DNA from: Pedobacter terrae
GTDB taxonomy: Bacteria > Bacteroidota > Bacteroidia > Sphingobacteriales > Sphingobacteriaceae
Assembly (NCBI RefSeq): GCF_900100705.1
Contig: NZ_FNCH01000008.1
Location: 62,001-126,000, forward strand
DNA: 64,000 nucleotides
Direction: 5' to 3'
Under the pieces are notes generated by a model. The model was not told the origin of the DNA. It worked only from the letters and a program-made list of their open reading frames with translations, and did not search any database. Shown here piece by piece: positions 49,423-58,868 of the stretch. The position numbers and the translations under genes were made by a program. Numbering within the stretch: the first letter of the stretch is position 1; each line of letters opens with the position of its first letter.

Positions 49423-51741
49423 GTGGTAACTTTTAAAAGATATTTGCTGATCCTTTTCGTTCTGTGCTATAGCCAGTTGCAGGCGCAAAAGGTAGGTCTT
49501 GTGTTTAGTGGTGGCGGTGCAAAAGGATTATCACATATCGGCACATTAAAGGCCCTGGAAGAAAACCACATCCCTATCGATTACATTACCGGCACCTCAA
49601 TGGGTGGTATTGTTGGCGCCATGTATGCCGCAGGTTACAGTCCGAAACAGATTGAAGAGATAGCAATCAGTAGCGATTTTCAGAACTGGGTAAATGGCCG
49701 TTATACGAGCGATTATACCTACTATTTTCAGAAAAATGCGCCTAATGCCTCTATGCTTACTGCAAAAGTGGCTATTGATACCGGGTTTCATTTTAGTTTC
49801 CGCTCTAACCTGATTAATGATATCCCGTTAAACTTTGCCTTTCTTGAACTTTTCTCACAGGCTTCAGCCGTTTCTAAAGATAATTTCGACAACCTGTTTG
49901 TGCCCTACCGCTGTATGGTGGCTGATGTGCTTTCGCAAAAAAGCATTACCGTAAGCAAAGGAAGTTTAGCAGAAGCAGTAAGGGCAACCATGACGGTACC
50001 CATTATTTACCGGCCGATTAAATTAGACGGTAAATACGTTTTCGACGGCGGCCTTTATAATAATTTCCCGGCCGATGTAATGGAAAGAGATTTTAAGCCC
50101 GATTATGTGATTGGCGCCAATGTTTCCTCCAAAACCTATAACGAATATCCTAAAAATATAGACGATCGTTTAATGAACCGCTTTCTGGTATACATGTTCC
50201 TATCCAAATCAGACTCTACCATGATCGGCAAAAACGGCGTTTATATCCAGCCCGATTTAGCGACCTATAGCGTAACTAACTTCGCTCCTGTTGAAGAATT
50301 GATCAAAAAAGGATATGATGCAACCATAGCTGATATGCCAAAAATTAAAGCTTTAATCAGCAGAAGGGTGAGCGATGAAGAACTGGCGCAGAAAAGGGAA
50401 AAATTTAATTCGAAAAAACCAGATCTCAAATTCAGCAACATCATGGTAAGCGGTGTAAACAGCCAGCAGAAAAAATATGTAGAAAGGCTTTTCAAAAGCG
50501 ATAAAGCCACTTTTAACCTACAAGATATTAAACGTGGTTATTATAAGCTCGTTGCCGATCAAACTTTTGAGACCGTATATCCTAAAATTTCTTATCAAGC
50601 GGCAACAGACAGTTATACTTTTGAGGTAGTGGCAAAGCCGAAAAAGAGCTTCAGGCTCGAATTAGGTGGCAATATTTCCACCAGGCCCATCAGTAATGTT
50701 TTTTTGGGCGCACAGTACAACTACCTCAACCGCAAATCGTACACATTCGGAACCAGCTTTTACTCCGGGCGTTTTTATGAATCGGTACAAGTTAACGGCC
50801 GGGTAGATTACCCAACCAGACTGCCTTTGTTTCTTGCTGCAGAGCTAACCTATAATCACTGGAACTTCTATAATACCAGCCAGATCTTTATCGAAAATCC
50901 ACGCCCCATTTATATTGAGCAATCAGACCGCAAGATCGATCTCATGATGGGAATGCCCCTAAATTACAATACTAAAATTGTGCTACATGCAAACTTTATC
51001 AACAATAACGACCGTTATAGCCCAAATAATACCTTTGCTGTAGGCGATTTGTTAGATCAAACGATATTCAATGGCTTCAGGGGCTCGCTAAACCTGGAAA
51101 AAAATTCGCTGAACAGAAAACAATATGCCACCAATGGCCAAAGTTTTTCATTAAGTTTCAATTACACCACCGGTCGCGAAAATTACAATCCCGGTAACAT
51201 TTTCCGTAATACGCCTGGTTTTGTGAAAGTTCCCGGCAGTAGCCAGCTACGCCATTGGGCCAGTATTAAACTCACACAGGAGAACTATTTCCTGCATTTT
51301 AAAAAATATACCCTGGGTTATATTGTAGAAGGTGTAATTTCGAACCAACCCTTATTTAGCAATTATTACGCGACACTTTTAACCGCTCCGGCCTTTTATC
51401 CACTGCAAGATAGCCGCTCGCTATTCCTGGATAAGTTTAGGGCAACCACCTATGCCGCCGGTGGGATAAAAAACATTTATAATGTTAAAAAAAATCTTGA
51501 CTTTAGACTGGAAGGTTACTTATTTTTACCACATAAAGAATTTGAACTGAGCAATTTTCAGGATATCAGTTACGCAAAGGCCATTACAAAATTACGTTAC
51601 GCAGGTACCGCCGGACTGGTTTATCACTCGCCTCTCGGCCCGGTTAGCCTAAGTTATAATTTATATAATGATGCGATTAAAAGAAATGGCGTATTATTGC
51701 ATATCGGTTATTTAATTTACAATAAACGTTCTATCGAATGA
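49423..51741 (+). CDS. Patatin-like phospholipase with outer-membrane barrel
   Basis: 772 residues from GTG 49423, signal peptide about 1-22. The patatin domain has the oxyanion loop SGGGAKG (29-35), the nucleophile S59 in GTSMGG and D208 in FDGG. After about 335 comes a POTRA-like stretch and then a beta-barrel (about 410-772) in the style of PlpD/surface-antigen proteins. It is likely a lipid hydrolase placed at or across the outer membrane. Its stop overlaps the next gene by 4 bp. Confidence 0.9.
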   Translation: MVTFKRYLLILFVLCYSQLQAQKVGLVFSGGGAKGLSHIGTLKALEENHIPIDYITGTSMGGIVGAMYAAGYSPKQIEEIAISSDFQNWVNGRYTSDYTYYFQKNAPNASMLTAKVAIDTGFHFSFRSNLINDIPLNFAFLELFSQASAVSKDNFDNLFVPYRCMVADVLSQKSITVSKGSLAEAVRATMTVPIIYRPIKLDGKYVFDGGLYNNFPADVMERDFKPDYVIGANVSSKTYNEYPKNIDDRLMNRFLVYMFLSKSDSTMIGKNGVYIQPDLATYSVTNFAPVEELIKKGYDATIADMPKIKALISRRVSDEELAQKREKFNSKKPDLKFSNIMVSGVNSQQKKYVERLFKSDKATFNLQDIKRGYYKLVADQTFETVYPKISYQAATDSYTFEVVAKPKKSFRLELGGNISTRPISNVFLGAQYNYLNRKSYTFGTSFYSGRFYESVQVNGRVDYPTRLPLFLAAELTYNHWNFYNTSQIFIENPRPIYIEQSDRKIDLMMGMPLNYNTKIVLHANFINNNDRYSPNNTFAVGDLLDQTIFNGFRGSLNLEKNSLNRKQYATNGQSFSLSFNYTTGRENYNPGNIFRNTPGFVKVPGSSQLRHWASIKLTQENYFLHFKKYTLGYIVEGVISNQPLFSNYYATLLTAPAFYPLQDSRSLFLDKFRATTYAAGGIKNIYNVKKNLDFRLEGYLFLPHKEFELSNFQDISYAKAITKLRYAGTAGLVYHSPLGPVSLSYNLYNDAIKRNGVLLHIGYLIYNKRSIE

Positions 51742-52268
51742 AACGAATCGTACTCTTGCTATCGCTGTGTTTAACTGGGCTTTTCGGCTTTGCACAAACC
51801 GCATCAATCAATAATTTTCTAATAAAAGAAAATTTGCTTAAAAACAGTAAACTGGCCATTATAGCTGCCGATTCGCTAAATAACCCTAACGAAAATATAA
51901 ACGGAACCTATACCTTTAGCGTAAGTGGTTTTACACAGGTACTAAAATTTAACGATGGCATCGCAGTGCTACCCTTACCAATCGATAAATCTACCTTTAT
52001 TTATATTAAACACCAGAACGACGCTGGCACACATAGCAAACTAGTGTATGTGTACAAAAAAGACACTGATTTAAGCCCTTACACCATCAATAGTTTATGG
52101 CTATTCATCATTCCAATTTTATTGATTGTAATGGCCTTTGCGTTCCGCAAACTCATCATATTTGTGGTCATTATACTCCTGGTTTTTGCATATTTTAACC
52201 ACAGTAACGGATTGAACCTTTCTACCTTTTTCGAAAGTATTTTTGATGGTTTAAAGAACCTCATTTGA
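51738..52268 (+). CDS. Unknown exported membrane-anchored protein
   Basis: 176 residues: signal peptide (1-19), a small beta-like domain (about 40-110) and one or two hydrophobic segments (about 121-155, SLWLFIIPILLIVMAFAF). Its start overlaps the patatin stop by 4 bp, so the two are translationally coupled, and it may help the patatin protein. I do not recognise the family. Confidence 0.7.
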   Translation: MKRIVLLLSLCLTGLFGFAQTASINNFLIKENLLKNSKLAIIAADSLNNPNENINGTYTFSVSGFTQVLKFNDGIAVLPLPIDKSTFIYIKHQNDAGTHSKLVYVYKKDTDLSPYTINSLWLFIIPILLIVMAFAFRKLIIFVVIILLVFAYFNHSNGLNLSTFFESIFDGLKNLI

Positions 52269-52440
52269 TGTCTAGAGAGAACAAATTGCATAAACGGACC
52301 TCGTCCTGGACTATTTCAGCATCTTTCCGGTTAGATTGGAATTTATGCTTACGCTCGTTTCCAACGAGTGTAAAAATAGCAAATCGCTTTTGACGATTAA
52401 CTTCATTGTTTATCACAAAAGGTCTAATGCAACTTCCATT

Positions 52441-52583
52441 TTTTTTAGAAAAGCAAAGCCTGCAGTGCTTCGGTTCCGCTAGTCCGGCCTTTTGCTTAAC
52501 CCTGATAAATGCTCGATAAATTAAATTCCAATAAAATCGGGGTAACGCTGCCGGTCGGCCGCCTGCAACTGGCAGGGGTTTAT
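52441..52583 (-). repeat. R4 dispersed element, copy 2 (inverted)
   Basis: Read on the minus strand it starts AAACCCCTGCCAGTTGCAGG, continues CGACCGGCAGCGTTAC and ends near GCTTTTCTAAAA, in the same order as the copy at 23145-23287. Confidence 0.75.
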
Positions 52584-52670
52584 TTAAAGTGAGTCTGTTG
52601 CGCTATCAGATTTCTCCGTGCCAATCCGTGTTTCCGTGGCAAAAATATAAATCGATTGTTATTCGTATTC

Positions 52671-52697
52671 GTGGTGTCTGATGTTACCATCTGACAC
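52671..52697. repeat. R2 hairpin repeat, copy c
   Basis: GTGGTGTCTGATGTTACC followed by ATCTGACAC. An ATCCGTGTTTCCGTGGC unit lies just upstream at 52624-52640. Confidence 0.8.
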
Positions 52698-52866
52698 AAA
52701 AAGCAATAATTAGCTAGTAAAAGGTTGTGCATTAAAATTAGGGTGTAAATAATCGAGGTCCTGTATGTCAAAATAAGATGGTTCGTGAAGACGTGACTAT
52801 GGCATATTTATTTAAAGCCGTAATTAACAATCCATAAAATCATTCACTAATTACTAATATTTTTAG

Positions 52867-52874
52867 TAAATTTG
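52867..52874 (+). promoter_or_regulatory. -7 element TAAATTTG close to a start codon
   Basis: TAAATTTG ends 4 bp before the ATG at 52879, so the message of the RNA-ligase-like gene may be leaderless. No good -33 element. Confidence 0.5.
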
Positions 52875-52878
52875 TTTA

Positions 52879-53445
52879 ATGGAAAATCTATTTTTAGTGT
52901 GTTTAATTCCGCCCCTTTCTATTACAGAAGACATAAATGAGATCAGAACCTACATTTCAGATCAATTTAATGTGCATGAATCATTAAAGCGTCCGGCACA
53001 CATTACCTTATATCCTCCGGTAAAAATTTCATCATTTGATGCAGAAAAGCAATTTTTTAATGCTTTAGCAGATGCTTCTTTTCTCCAGGCTTTCACACAG
53101 GTGCTCCGAAATTTCAATTCATTCCCTGAACATACCTTTTACCTCGACGTTGAACAAAATGATGGGTTAATGCTCCTGGAAAAACAGATAACCAAAGCGT
53201 TACAACCGCTGAAACTGATCGAGAAAAAAGAAAAATTCAATCCGCATTTAACCCTGGCCTTCAGAGATATAAAGCCTATTTTTAAACAGATTTGCGCCGA
53301 GTTTAAAGACCGCAGATTTAAACGTGAATTTGTGGTTTCATCTTTCTCTGTTTATAAACACATGGATAAAAGATGGCAGCCCTTTAGAGAATTTTCTTTT
53401 AAAGCTCCCGATACTAAACCCAAAGCTTTAAGCCTTTTTGATTAA
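52879..53445 (+). CDS. 2'-5' RNA ligase/2H phosphoesterase-family protein
   Basis: 188 residues. The two His-x-Thr motifs of the 2H family are HITLYPP (about residue 41) and HLTLAFRD (about 121), about 80 residues apart as expected. 2H enzymes act on 2',3'-cyclic or 2'-5' linked RNA ends. It is a single gene, convergent with tamL; the two stops directly abut (53445/53446). The physiological substrate is unknown. Confidence 0.85.
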   Translation: MENLFLVCLIPPLSITEDINEIRTYISDQFNVHESLKRPAHITLYPPVKISSFDAEKQFFNALADASFLQAFTQVLRNFNSFPEHTFYLDVEQNDGLMLLEKQITKALQPLKLIEKKEKFNPHLTLAFRDIKPIFKQICAEFKDRRFKREFVVSSFSVYKHMDKRWQPFREFSFKAPDTKPKALSLFD

Positions 53446-55875
53446 TTAAAATGGCATTCCAATACCAAAATTGTATTGTATAAAACGATAGGTATCAGGT
53501 CCATGCGTGGCGTTATAACTATTTTTAAAATCACTTGCCCCGGATAAAAACTTACTGATCACCCATTGATCGGATCCTGCAAACTGAGGGTCTTTAAGCT
53601 TTAAGCCTACATCAAACCTAAATACAAAATATTGCACATCATATCTCAGCCCTACTCCTGTTCCAACAGCTAATTGTTGTGCTAATTTACTTAATCTAAA
53701 AATGGTTTGTTCATCAAGTGCAGGATTAGAAACAAGAATTGATTCACCCCTGCGTAAATTCCATACGTTACCGATATCAACAAATGCCGCGCCTTTTAAT
53801 GTTGCACCTAAAAACTTTTTGGCTACGGTAAAACGGTATTCGAAATTGGTTTCAATCCGCATGGTTCCAAGCTGGTCAAGCCCAAAAAAGGCTCTCCTTA
53901 GGGTATCACTCCTTAAAAGGCCTCTATCATAGTTCCCCGGGCCGATAGTTCTTGCCTGCCAGGCCCTTATTCCGCTTGATCCGCCAGCAAAAAACTGCTT
54001 TTCAAAAGGTATACCGGTCAACACCGAATTTCCATATGCATAAGCTACACCCGCATTCAAACGGGCAATAAACTGTCGCTCACCGCCCAAGTGCTTGTAC
54101 CATCTTAAGTCAACCTCAGGACGCATATATTGATTAAATGGCAAACCAAATATTCTTGCAGGATTATTATTTGCAGGATCACCTTTTTTGCCGATTAAGC
54201 TAGATACGCCCTGCAACATATTACCTGCAATATCCATCCCAGCCCTTAAATAAACAAAAGACCGGTATTCATTCAATTTATTGGCATTCAAGGTATAGGT
54301 ATACTTCATCCCCAGTGTTAAATCCTTACGACCTAATAAGGTGGAATAATAAAGGTTGTTCAATACGGTTTGCTCATCAACGTTAGGGTCTAAATAGCCA
54401 AAACGATATTCGAAATTTAAGGGTGTAAATGAATGTAATTTAGATTTGGTTTCAAACCAATCATAAGTGATGGAGTTGATAAAAATCCTCCTTACTGAAA
54501 CATCTTTTTGTAATGCGTAAATGTAACTTGAGGCAAAGGTAGTGTGCGGCATGCCATTACCGCCCAAAACCGGATTGTAGAAAGGAATCATCAACCTGGG
54601 TACGGTAATACTCGAGCTGATTGAAAAATCACGCTGATAAATATCGCTAAAGGGTTTAGCGCCATTTCCAATTCTTGATTGCAAACCGCCTTTTACCTGA
54701 AGTTCAAATCGTTCGGCACCTCTAAAAATATTGTTGTTGGTATAGGTATTTCCGATGGTAAAACCTACTGTACCGCCATTAAAAGGCACCTCTCCTTCCA
54801 CACGGTTACTCATTACCTTTTGTGGAATAAGTTGGATAACGGTATTTATTTTGTTTGATGTACTATCCCTTCTGTAATAATCGATTTTTACATTTTTAAA
54901 AATATTAAGTTCATATAACCGATCGTAAGTGAGGTTTTCATTTCGGATATCATAAAGATCACCCTGTTTCAGAAAATCATACCTTACAATGGGGTTTCTG
55001 CGGTAGCGTTTAGAAAAATCGGTAAATATGATCCCATTAACGGTGTCCTTGTTGAGTTTATAACGTACCGAATCAGGAAAGCCATCAGGATTAGGTGCGA
55101 TGATCATGTGAGTATATCCAATGTCGAACTGCTTATGTTCGCCATCATTGGGGTTGGTTACATTCAGGTTCAGGTCTATTTTATTGGTTTTAGAAGTGGG
55201 CTCTGCACCATAAACGTCGAAATTAACATAGGGTCTTAAGAAATAGAAATAGCCATTTTCTTTCATAATGCGGTAAATCTGTTCCCTTTCATACGTTAGG
55301 GAATCTTCATCGTACTGCATTCCTGTATGTAAATGGGTTATGGCAGCCCTATTCGATTTGTAAAGGTTTTTAATATTTGGGTTTGGTATCGAATCGGAGA
55401 GCTTATCGATAAAATAAGCAGGTCCGGGTTTTGCCGTAAATACAATTTCTGCCTTTTTATCTGCAACCTGTATCGCCGCTTTTACTTCGGCCTGGCGGTA
55501 GCCTTTACTTTTTAAAAACTTCTGTATCTGTGTTCTGGAAATTTCGACCAGTGTACTATCTAAAATGGCCGGTGGTGTGCCAAACGGTTTAATATCACTG
55601 GTTTTATACCTACCGTCTTTAGTATTAAACAAGTTATATAATGGCACCTGAATACTCAGCTTGGAAGCTGGCCTGATATCTTTCTGCACATAATTATAAG
55701 CCTGTTCTTCAAATTTAGCATCAACACTATCAATAGTTACCTGTTTCACTATCGATTGATAGTCTGCAATGTACTTAGTTGACGAGCAGGCCTGAATTAA
55801 AACAATAATAAATAGTAATATTGCAGTGCTTTTCAGTTTAATATTTATTGAGTTTTGGTATGCTTTCAAAATCAC
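53446..55875 (-). CDS. tamL: TamL-type Omp85 outer-membrane lipoprotein
   Basis: 809 residues from GTG 55875 (TTG two codons on is possible). LLFIIVLIQACSSTKY is a lipoprotein signal with Cys about residue 30. Next come POTRA-like repeats (about 40-350), then a 16-strand-type barrel with FAGGSSGIRAWQARTIGPG (the Omp85 loop) and the last strand ending QYNFGIGMPF. Bacteroidota use a lipidated Omp85 protein, TamL, with TamB to place proteins or lipids in the outer membrane; no TamB gene is nearby. Its start overlaps the divergent methyltransferase gene. Confidence 0.88.
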   Translation of the reverse strand: MILKAYQNSINIKLKSTAILLFIIVLIQACSSTKYIADYQSIVKQVTIDSVDAKFEEQAYNYVQKDIRPASKLSIQVPLYNLFNTKDGRYKTSDIKPFGTPPAILDSTLVEISRTQIQKFLKSKGYRQAEVKAAIQVADKKAEIVFTAKPGPAYFIDKLSDSIPNPNIKNLYKSNRAAITHLHTGMQYDEDSLTYEREQIYRIMKENGYFYFLRPYVNFDVYGAEPTSKTNKIDLNLNVTNPNDGEHKQFDIGYTHMIIAPNPDGFPDSVRYKLNKDTVNGIIFTDFSKRYRRNPIVRYDFLKQGDLYDIRNENLTYDRLYELNIFKNVKIDYYRRDSTSNKINTVIQLIPQKVMSNRVEGEVPFNGGTVGFTIGNTYTNNNIFRGAERFELQVKGGLQSRIGNGAKPFSDIYQRDFSISSSITVPRLMIPFYNPVLGGNGMPHTTFASSYIYALQKDVSVRRIFINSITYDWFETKSKLHSFTPLNFEYRFGYLDPNVDEQTVLNNLYYSTLLGRKDLTLGMKYTYTLNANKLNEYRSFVYLRAGMDIAGNMLQGVSSLIGKKGDPANNNPARIFGLPFNQYMRPEVDLRWYKHLGGERQFIARLNAGVAYAYGNSVLTGIPFEKQFFAGGSSGIRAWQARTIGPGNYDRGLLRSDTLRRAFFGLDQLGTMRIETNFEYRFTVAKKFLGATLKGAAFVDIGNVWNLRRGESILVSNPALDEQTIFRLSKLAQQLAVGTGVGLRYDVQYFVFRFDVGLKLKDPQFAGSDQWVISKFLSGASDFKNSYNATHGPDTYRFIQYNFGIGMPF

Positions 55876-56606
55876 AGATTAGTTTTATAAAATCGTTACA
55901 TCAAAAAAAATATCGTAAAGAAAATGGTTTGTTTATTGTTGAAGGTATAAAATCCATACAAGAATTTTTTCTATCAAGCTACCAGATCCACACTATATTT
56001 TATAACAGCGAGCAATATAATTTGTTACCCAAATTGCCTGCAAATATAAACTTATTTGAAGTAAAGAACGCCGAATTAGAGAAGATTAGTACGCTGCAAA
56101 CACCACAGGGCTTTTTAGCGCTTGTTCATATTCCTAAAAACAAAGAATTGGCACTAAAAGCGCTAAAAAATCAGTTCACTTTAGTGTTAGATGGCGTTCA
56201 GGATCCGGGCAATATGGGCACTATTATCCGTACGGCAGACTGGTTTGGTTTTAAAAATATCATCTGTTCTCCTGACTGTGTAGAAATATTCAATCCAAAA
56301 ACGGTACAGGCCACCATGGGCTCTTTGGCCAGGATAAATATATTTGAAGCAGATTTACCGGCATTATTGGAGAAGAATACCATCCCTGTATTCGGTGCGC
56401 TGTTAGATGGCGAATCGATTTACAAAACACAATGGGGAGCGGAAGGATTGGTAATATTAGGTAATGAAGGAAAAGGAATATCGGCAGAGGTGATCAAAAA
56501 GATAAATAAACCGGTTACTATTCCAAGAGTTGGGCAAGCCGAATCGTTAAATGTAGCTGTAAGTGCGGCAATCTTTTGTGCTGAATTAGTGCGAGTTCGG
56601 AATTAA
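55860..56606 (+). CDS. SpoU/TrmH-family RNA 2'-O-methyltransferase
   Basis: ATG 55860 gives 248 residues; a TTG at 55848 is an alternative. The N-terminal substrate-binding part reads FIKSLHQKKYRKENGLFIVEG. The SPOUT knot motifs are LDGVQDPGNMGTIIRTADWFG, VILGNEGKGIS and IPRVGQAESLNVAVSAAIFC. It methylates the ribose of tRNA or rRNA. It starts inside the 5' end of tamL on the other strand. Confidence 0.92.
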   Translation: MLSKSQISFIKSLHQKKYRKENGLFIVEGIKSIQEFFLSSYQIHTIFYNSEQYNLLPKLPANINLFEVKNAELEKISTLQTPQGFLALVHIPKNKELALKALKNQFTLVLDGVQDPGNMGTIIRTADWFGFKNIICSPDCVEIFNPKTVQATMGSLARINIFEADLPALLEKNTIPVFGALLDGESIYKTQWGAEGLVILGNEGKGISAEVIKKINKPVTIPRVGQAESLNVAVSAAIFCAELVRVRN

Positions 56607-56629
56607 ATTAGATAATTATTGAAATAATG

Positions 56630-56660
56630 TTTGCGTGCTAAGTAATAATTGCTATTTTTG
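56630..56660 (+). promoter_or_regulatory. Consensus Bacteroidota promoter of tRNA-Cys
   Basis: TTTG at 56630-56633, exactly 19 bp, TATTTTTG at 56653-56660; the tRNA starts 15 bp downstream. Confidence 0.85.
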
Positions 56661-56675
56661 CAGCCTTGAATTTAA

Positions 56676-56749
56676 GGTCGAGTGGCCGAGTGGCTAGGCA
56701 GAGGTCTGCAAAACCTTCTACAGCGGTTCGAATCCGCTCTCGACCTCCA
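56676..56749 (+). tRNA. tRNA-Cys (GCA)
   Basis: 74 nt with encoded CCA (56747-56749). Acceptor arms GGTCGAG and CTCGACC pair fully. The anticodon stem GAGGT/ACCTT encloses CTGCAAA (anticodon GCA), and the T arm is GCGGTTCGAATCCGC. Confidence 0.96.
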
Positions 56750-56783
56750 TTTGTACAAATAAAATAATTAAAAGGTTATTACC

Positions 56784-56954
56784 ATGGCAGTTACCAGATT
56801 AAAAAGAAAAGACAGAAGAAATAAAAATACAGCTCACCAAGAGGTAGCATTTTTAAAAAGAGCAACTAACATCGAGTTAGGAAGCCGCTCTGCACAACCT
56901 AAAAACGATCAATTAGCTAAAAACAACGCTGTTTTAGCTGCTTTGGCAAAATAG
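56784..56954 (+). CDS. Small basic protein, 56 residues, unknown function
   Basis: ATG 56784 to TAG 56954, 34 bp after the tRNA-Cys and before a strong terminator. It starts MAVTRLKRKDRRNKN and ends NNAVLAALAK; the N-terminal third is very basic, the rest a likely amphipathic helix. No Cys, no membrane span. The layout (own frame, terminator right after the stop, no overlap) supports a real gene, perhaps co-transcribed with the tRNA. The basic start suggests RNA or ribosome contact, which is only a guess. Confidence 0.75.
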   Translation: MAVTRLKRKDRRNKNTAHQEVAFLKRATNIELGSRSAQPKNDQLAKNNAVLAALAK

Positions 56955-56980
56955 TTTTTAGAAATTCTTCTAAAAAATTT

Positions 56981-57013
56981 AAAGCATCCTTCTGATCAAA
57001 GGATGCTTTTTTT
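56981..57013 (+). terminator. Intrinsic terminator after small basic gene
   Basis: AAAGCATCCTT (from 56981) pairs with AAGGATGCTTT, then seven T. Confidence 0.9.
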
Positions 57014-57569
57014 ATGCGTTAGAATTTTTGATACCAGATAGCTATTTCGTGGCCAGCATCTTTCCTTCACGCTACCATTGACAGATCCAATAGAAGAATC
57101 GTCCTTTCGACTGGAGCAAGCCGGTTTTTCGCCGGCAGCGAAATGCCTGCCCGTACAGGCGGGGAGAAATCTATAGAGACAGATTTCTCGACTGCGTTGC
57201 ACCCGATTGCTATCGGGTCCGCTCGAAATGACGACCCTAGAAACGGCTGTCAATCATATTGATTTTATACAATAAATCATCCCTCAGGATTGGCAATTTT
57301 ATACTGGTGATGAAGTCTTCAAAAAAATAATTGCAAAACAACAAACCTCAGTTAAATAAACCCGATAGTAGCGTAAAACCCGAAGGCGAGGAACGAGCCA
57401 AGGCTTTGAAGCGATAGCGGGACTGACACAGCCAATGGAATGCTGACGTTCATTTCCAAAATGTAAAAACTAACATATTTCGGCTATAATTTAACAAGCT
57501 CATCATGCTAAACTTATTTCAAGACCCGGAAATAAATCTGATAGCTATTGGATCAGGGTTACGACTCCT
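57014..57569. other. Repeat-rich intergenic region before pyrD end
   Basis: Holds an R1 copy, a diverged R4 fragment (about 57350-57470) and an R3-type palindrome (57523-57562). No gene seen. Confidence 0.65.
57100..57236. repeat. R1 mosaic palindromic repeat, copy d
   Basis: CGTCCTTTCGACTGGAGCAA to GCTCGAAATGACGACC. It contains the modules CCGGTTTTTCGCCGG, GCCTGCCCGTACAGGCGG and CCCGATTGCTATCGGG, each a hairpin of its own. Confidence 0.9.
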
Positions 57570-58595
57570 TTAAACCAGTGCTTTACAGATGTTTTTGATC
57601 AATCCTGGCCCTTCGTAAATAAAACCGGTATATAACTGAATCAGACTGGCGCCTGCATCCAGTTTCTCTTGGGCATCTTTTGCCGAATGTATCCCGCCCA
57701 CCCCGATAATCGGGAAAGCTTTGTTTGATTTTTCTGAAAGATAACGAATTACCTCAGTTGAACGTTCTTTAACAGGCTTGCCGCTTAATCCACCGGTTTC
57801 GGCTTTTAAATGCGCTGTAGCCAAATTTTCCCTGCTAATGGTGGTATTAGTGGCAATAATACCGGCAATTTTGGTTTCAGCAACAATTTCGATGATATCA
57901 TCTAATTGCGCATCTGTTAAATCAGGCGCAATTTTTAATAAAATCGGACGAGAAATATCATTTTTACGATTGCGCTCCTGCAGGGTATTCAGAATTTTCT
58001 TCAGCGGTTCTTTTTCCTGCAGTTCGCGTAAGCCTGGCGTATTTGGTGAGCTTACATTGACCACAAAATAATCTACCACATCAAAAAGGCGGTCGAAACA
58101 TTTAATGTAATCGCTTACTGCATCTTCATTTGGAGTAGCTTTGTTTTTACCAATATTTCCGCCCACTACAATATCAGGATGTTTATCTTTTAACAACCGC
58201 AAACGTTCTGCCATTACATCTACACCCTTATTGTTAAAGCCCATGCGGTTAATCAAGGCTTCATCATTAGGCAAACGGAACATTCTTGGTTTATCGTTTC
58301 CAGGCTGTGGCATTGGTGTTACCGTACCTACTTCGATAAATCCAAAGCCCAAATTACTAAGTGGCTCTACGTATTCGCCATTTTTATCGAACCCGGCGGC
58401 CAAACCAACAGGATTTCTAAATTTTATCCCAAAAACCTCGCGTTCCAAGCCTTTAATGTGCACATCAAAGCTGCTACGGATAATGGTTTTGCCTAGCGGA
58501 AAACTATCATTAAACCACTTTAACCGCTTGACCACAAAATAATGAACGTTTTCAGGGTCAAATTTGAAGAATATTGGTTTAATAAGGCGATACAT
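57570..58595 (-). CDS. pyrD: Dihydroorotate dehydrogenase (quinone), class 2
   Basis: ATG 58595 gives 341 residues, close to E. coli PyrD; the frame extends to 58676 without support. The N-terminal helices ([20 protein letters not shown]) anchor class 2 enzymes to the membrane. [16 protein letters not shown] and NRMGFNNKG bind FMN and substrate, [15 protein letters not shown] carries the catalytic Ser region, and [20 protein letters not shown] closes the FMN site. It oxidises dihydroorotate to orotate in pyrimidine synthesis, passing electrons to quinone. A single gene. Confidence 0.95.
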   Translation of the reverse strand: MYRLIKPIFFKFDPENVHYFVVKRLKWFNDSFPLGKTIIRSSFDVHIKGLEREVFGIKFRNPVGLAAGFDKNGEYVEPLSNLGFGFIEVGTVTPMPQPGNDKPRMFRLPNDEALINRMGFNNKGVDVMAERLRLLKDKHPDIVVGGNIGKNKATPNEDAVSDYIKCFDRLFDVVDYFVVNVSSPNTPGLRELQEKEPLKKILNTLQERNRKNDISRPILLKIAPDLTDAQLDDIIEIVAETKIAGIIATNTTISRENLATAHLKAETGGLSGKPVKERSTEVIRYLSEKSNKAFPIIGVGGIHSAKDAQEKLDAGASLIQLYTGFIYEGPGLIKNICKALV

Positions 58596-58868
58596 GCCAC
58601 GAAGATAAGAACTTATAGGTAAATATGGAAAAAAGGTTAATTGGTTCAATAGCCATTCGTTCATTAGTCCCGGCAATAGTTCATAGTTGATGGTTTGATA
58701 GCCAATAGCTATAACCCAGCGCGTTATTGACTATAACATAAATACGAGCACTTATCAATAACATTGGGCAATCAACCATGAACGATCAAACCATGAACCA
58801 ATTAACCATCATTCCTAGCGAACTTGTGCATCAACCAATGACCAATGAACTAATGACTAATGAACTAC

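Larger units (their letters stand above)
52269..52878. other. Repeat-rich intergenic region
   Basis: About 610 bp with no gene; contains an inverted R4 copy, an ATCCGTGTTTCCGTGGC unit, an R2 hairpin and the promoter element of the next gene. Confidence 0.65.

Noticed and set aside
58677..58868. Tandem repeat of ACCATGAAC/ACCAATGAAC type upstream of pyrD
   Set aside because: Short, irregular and not clearly periodic; noted but too weak to list as a repeat.
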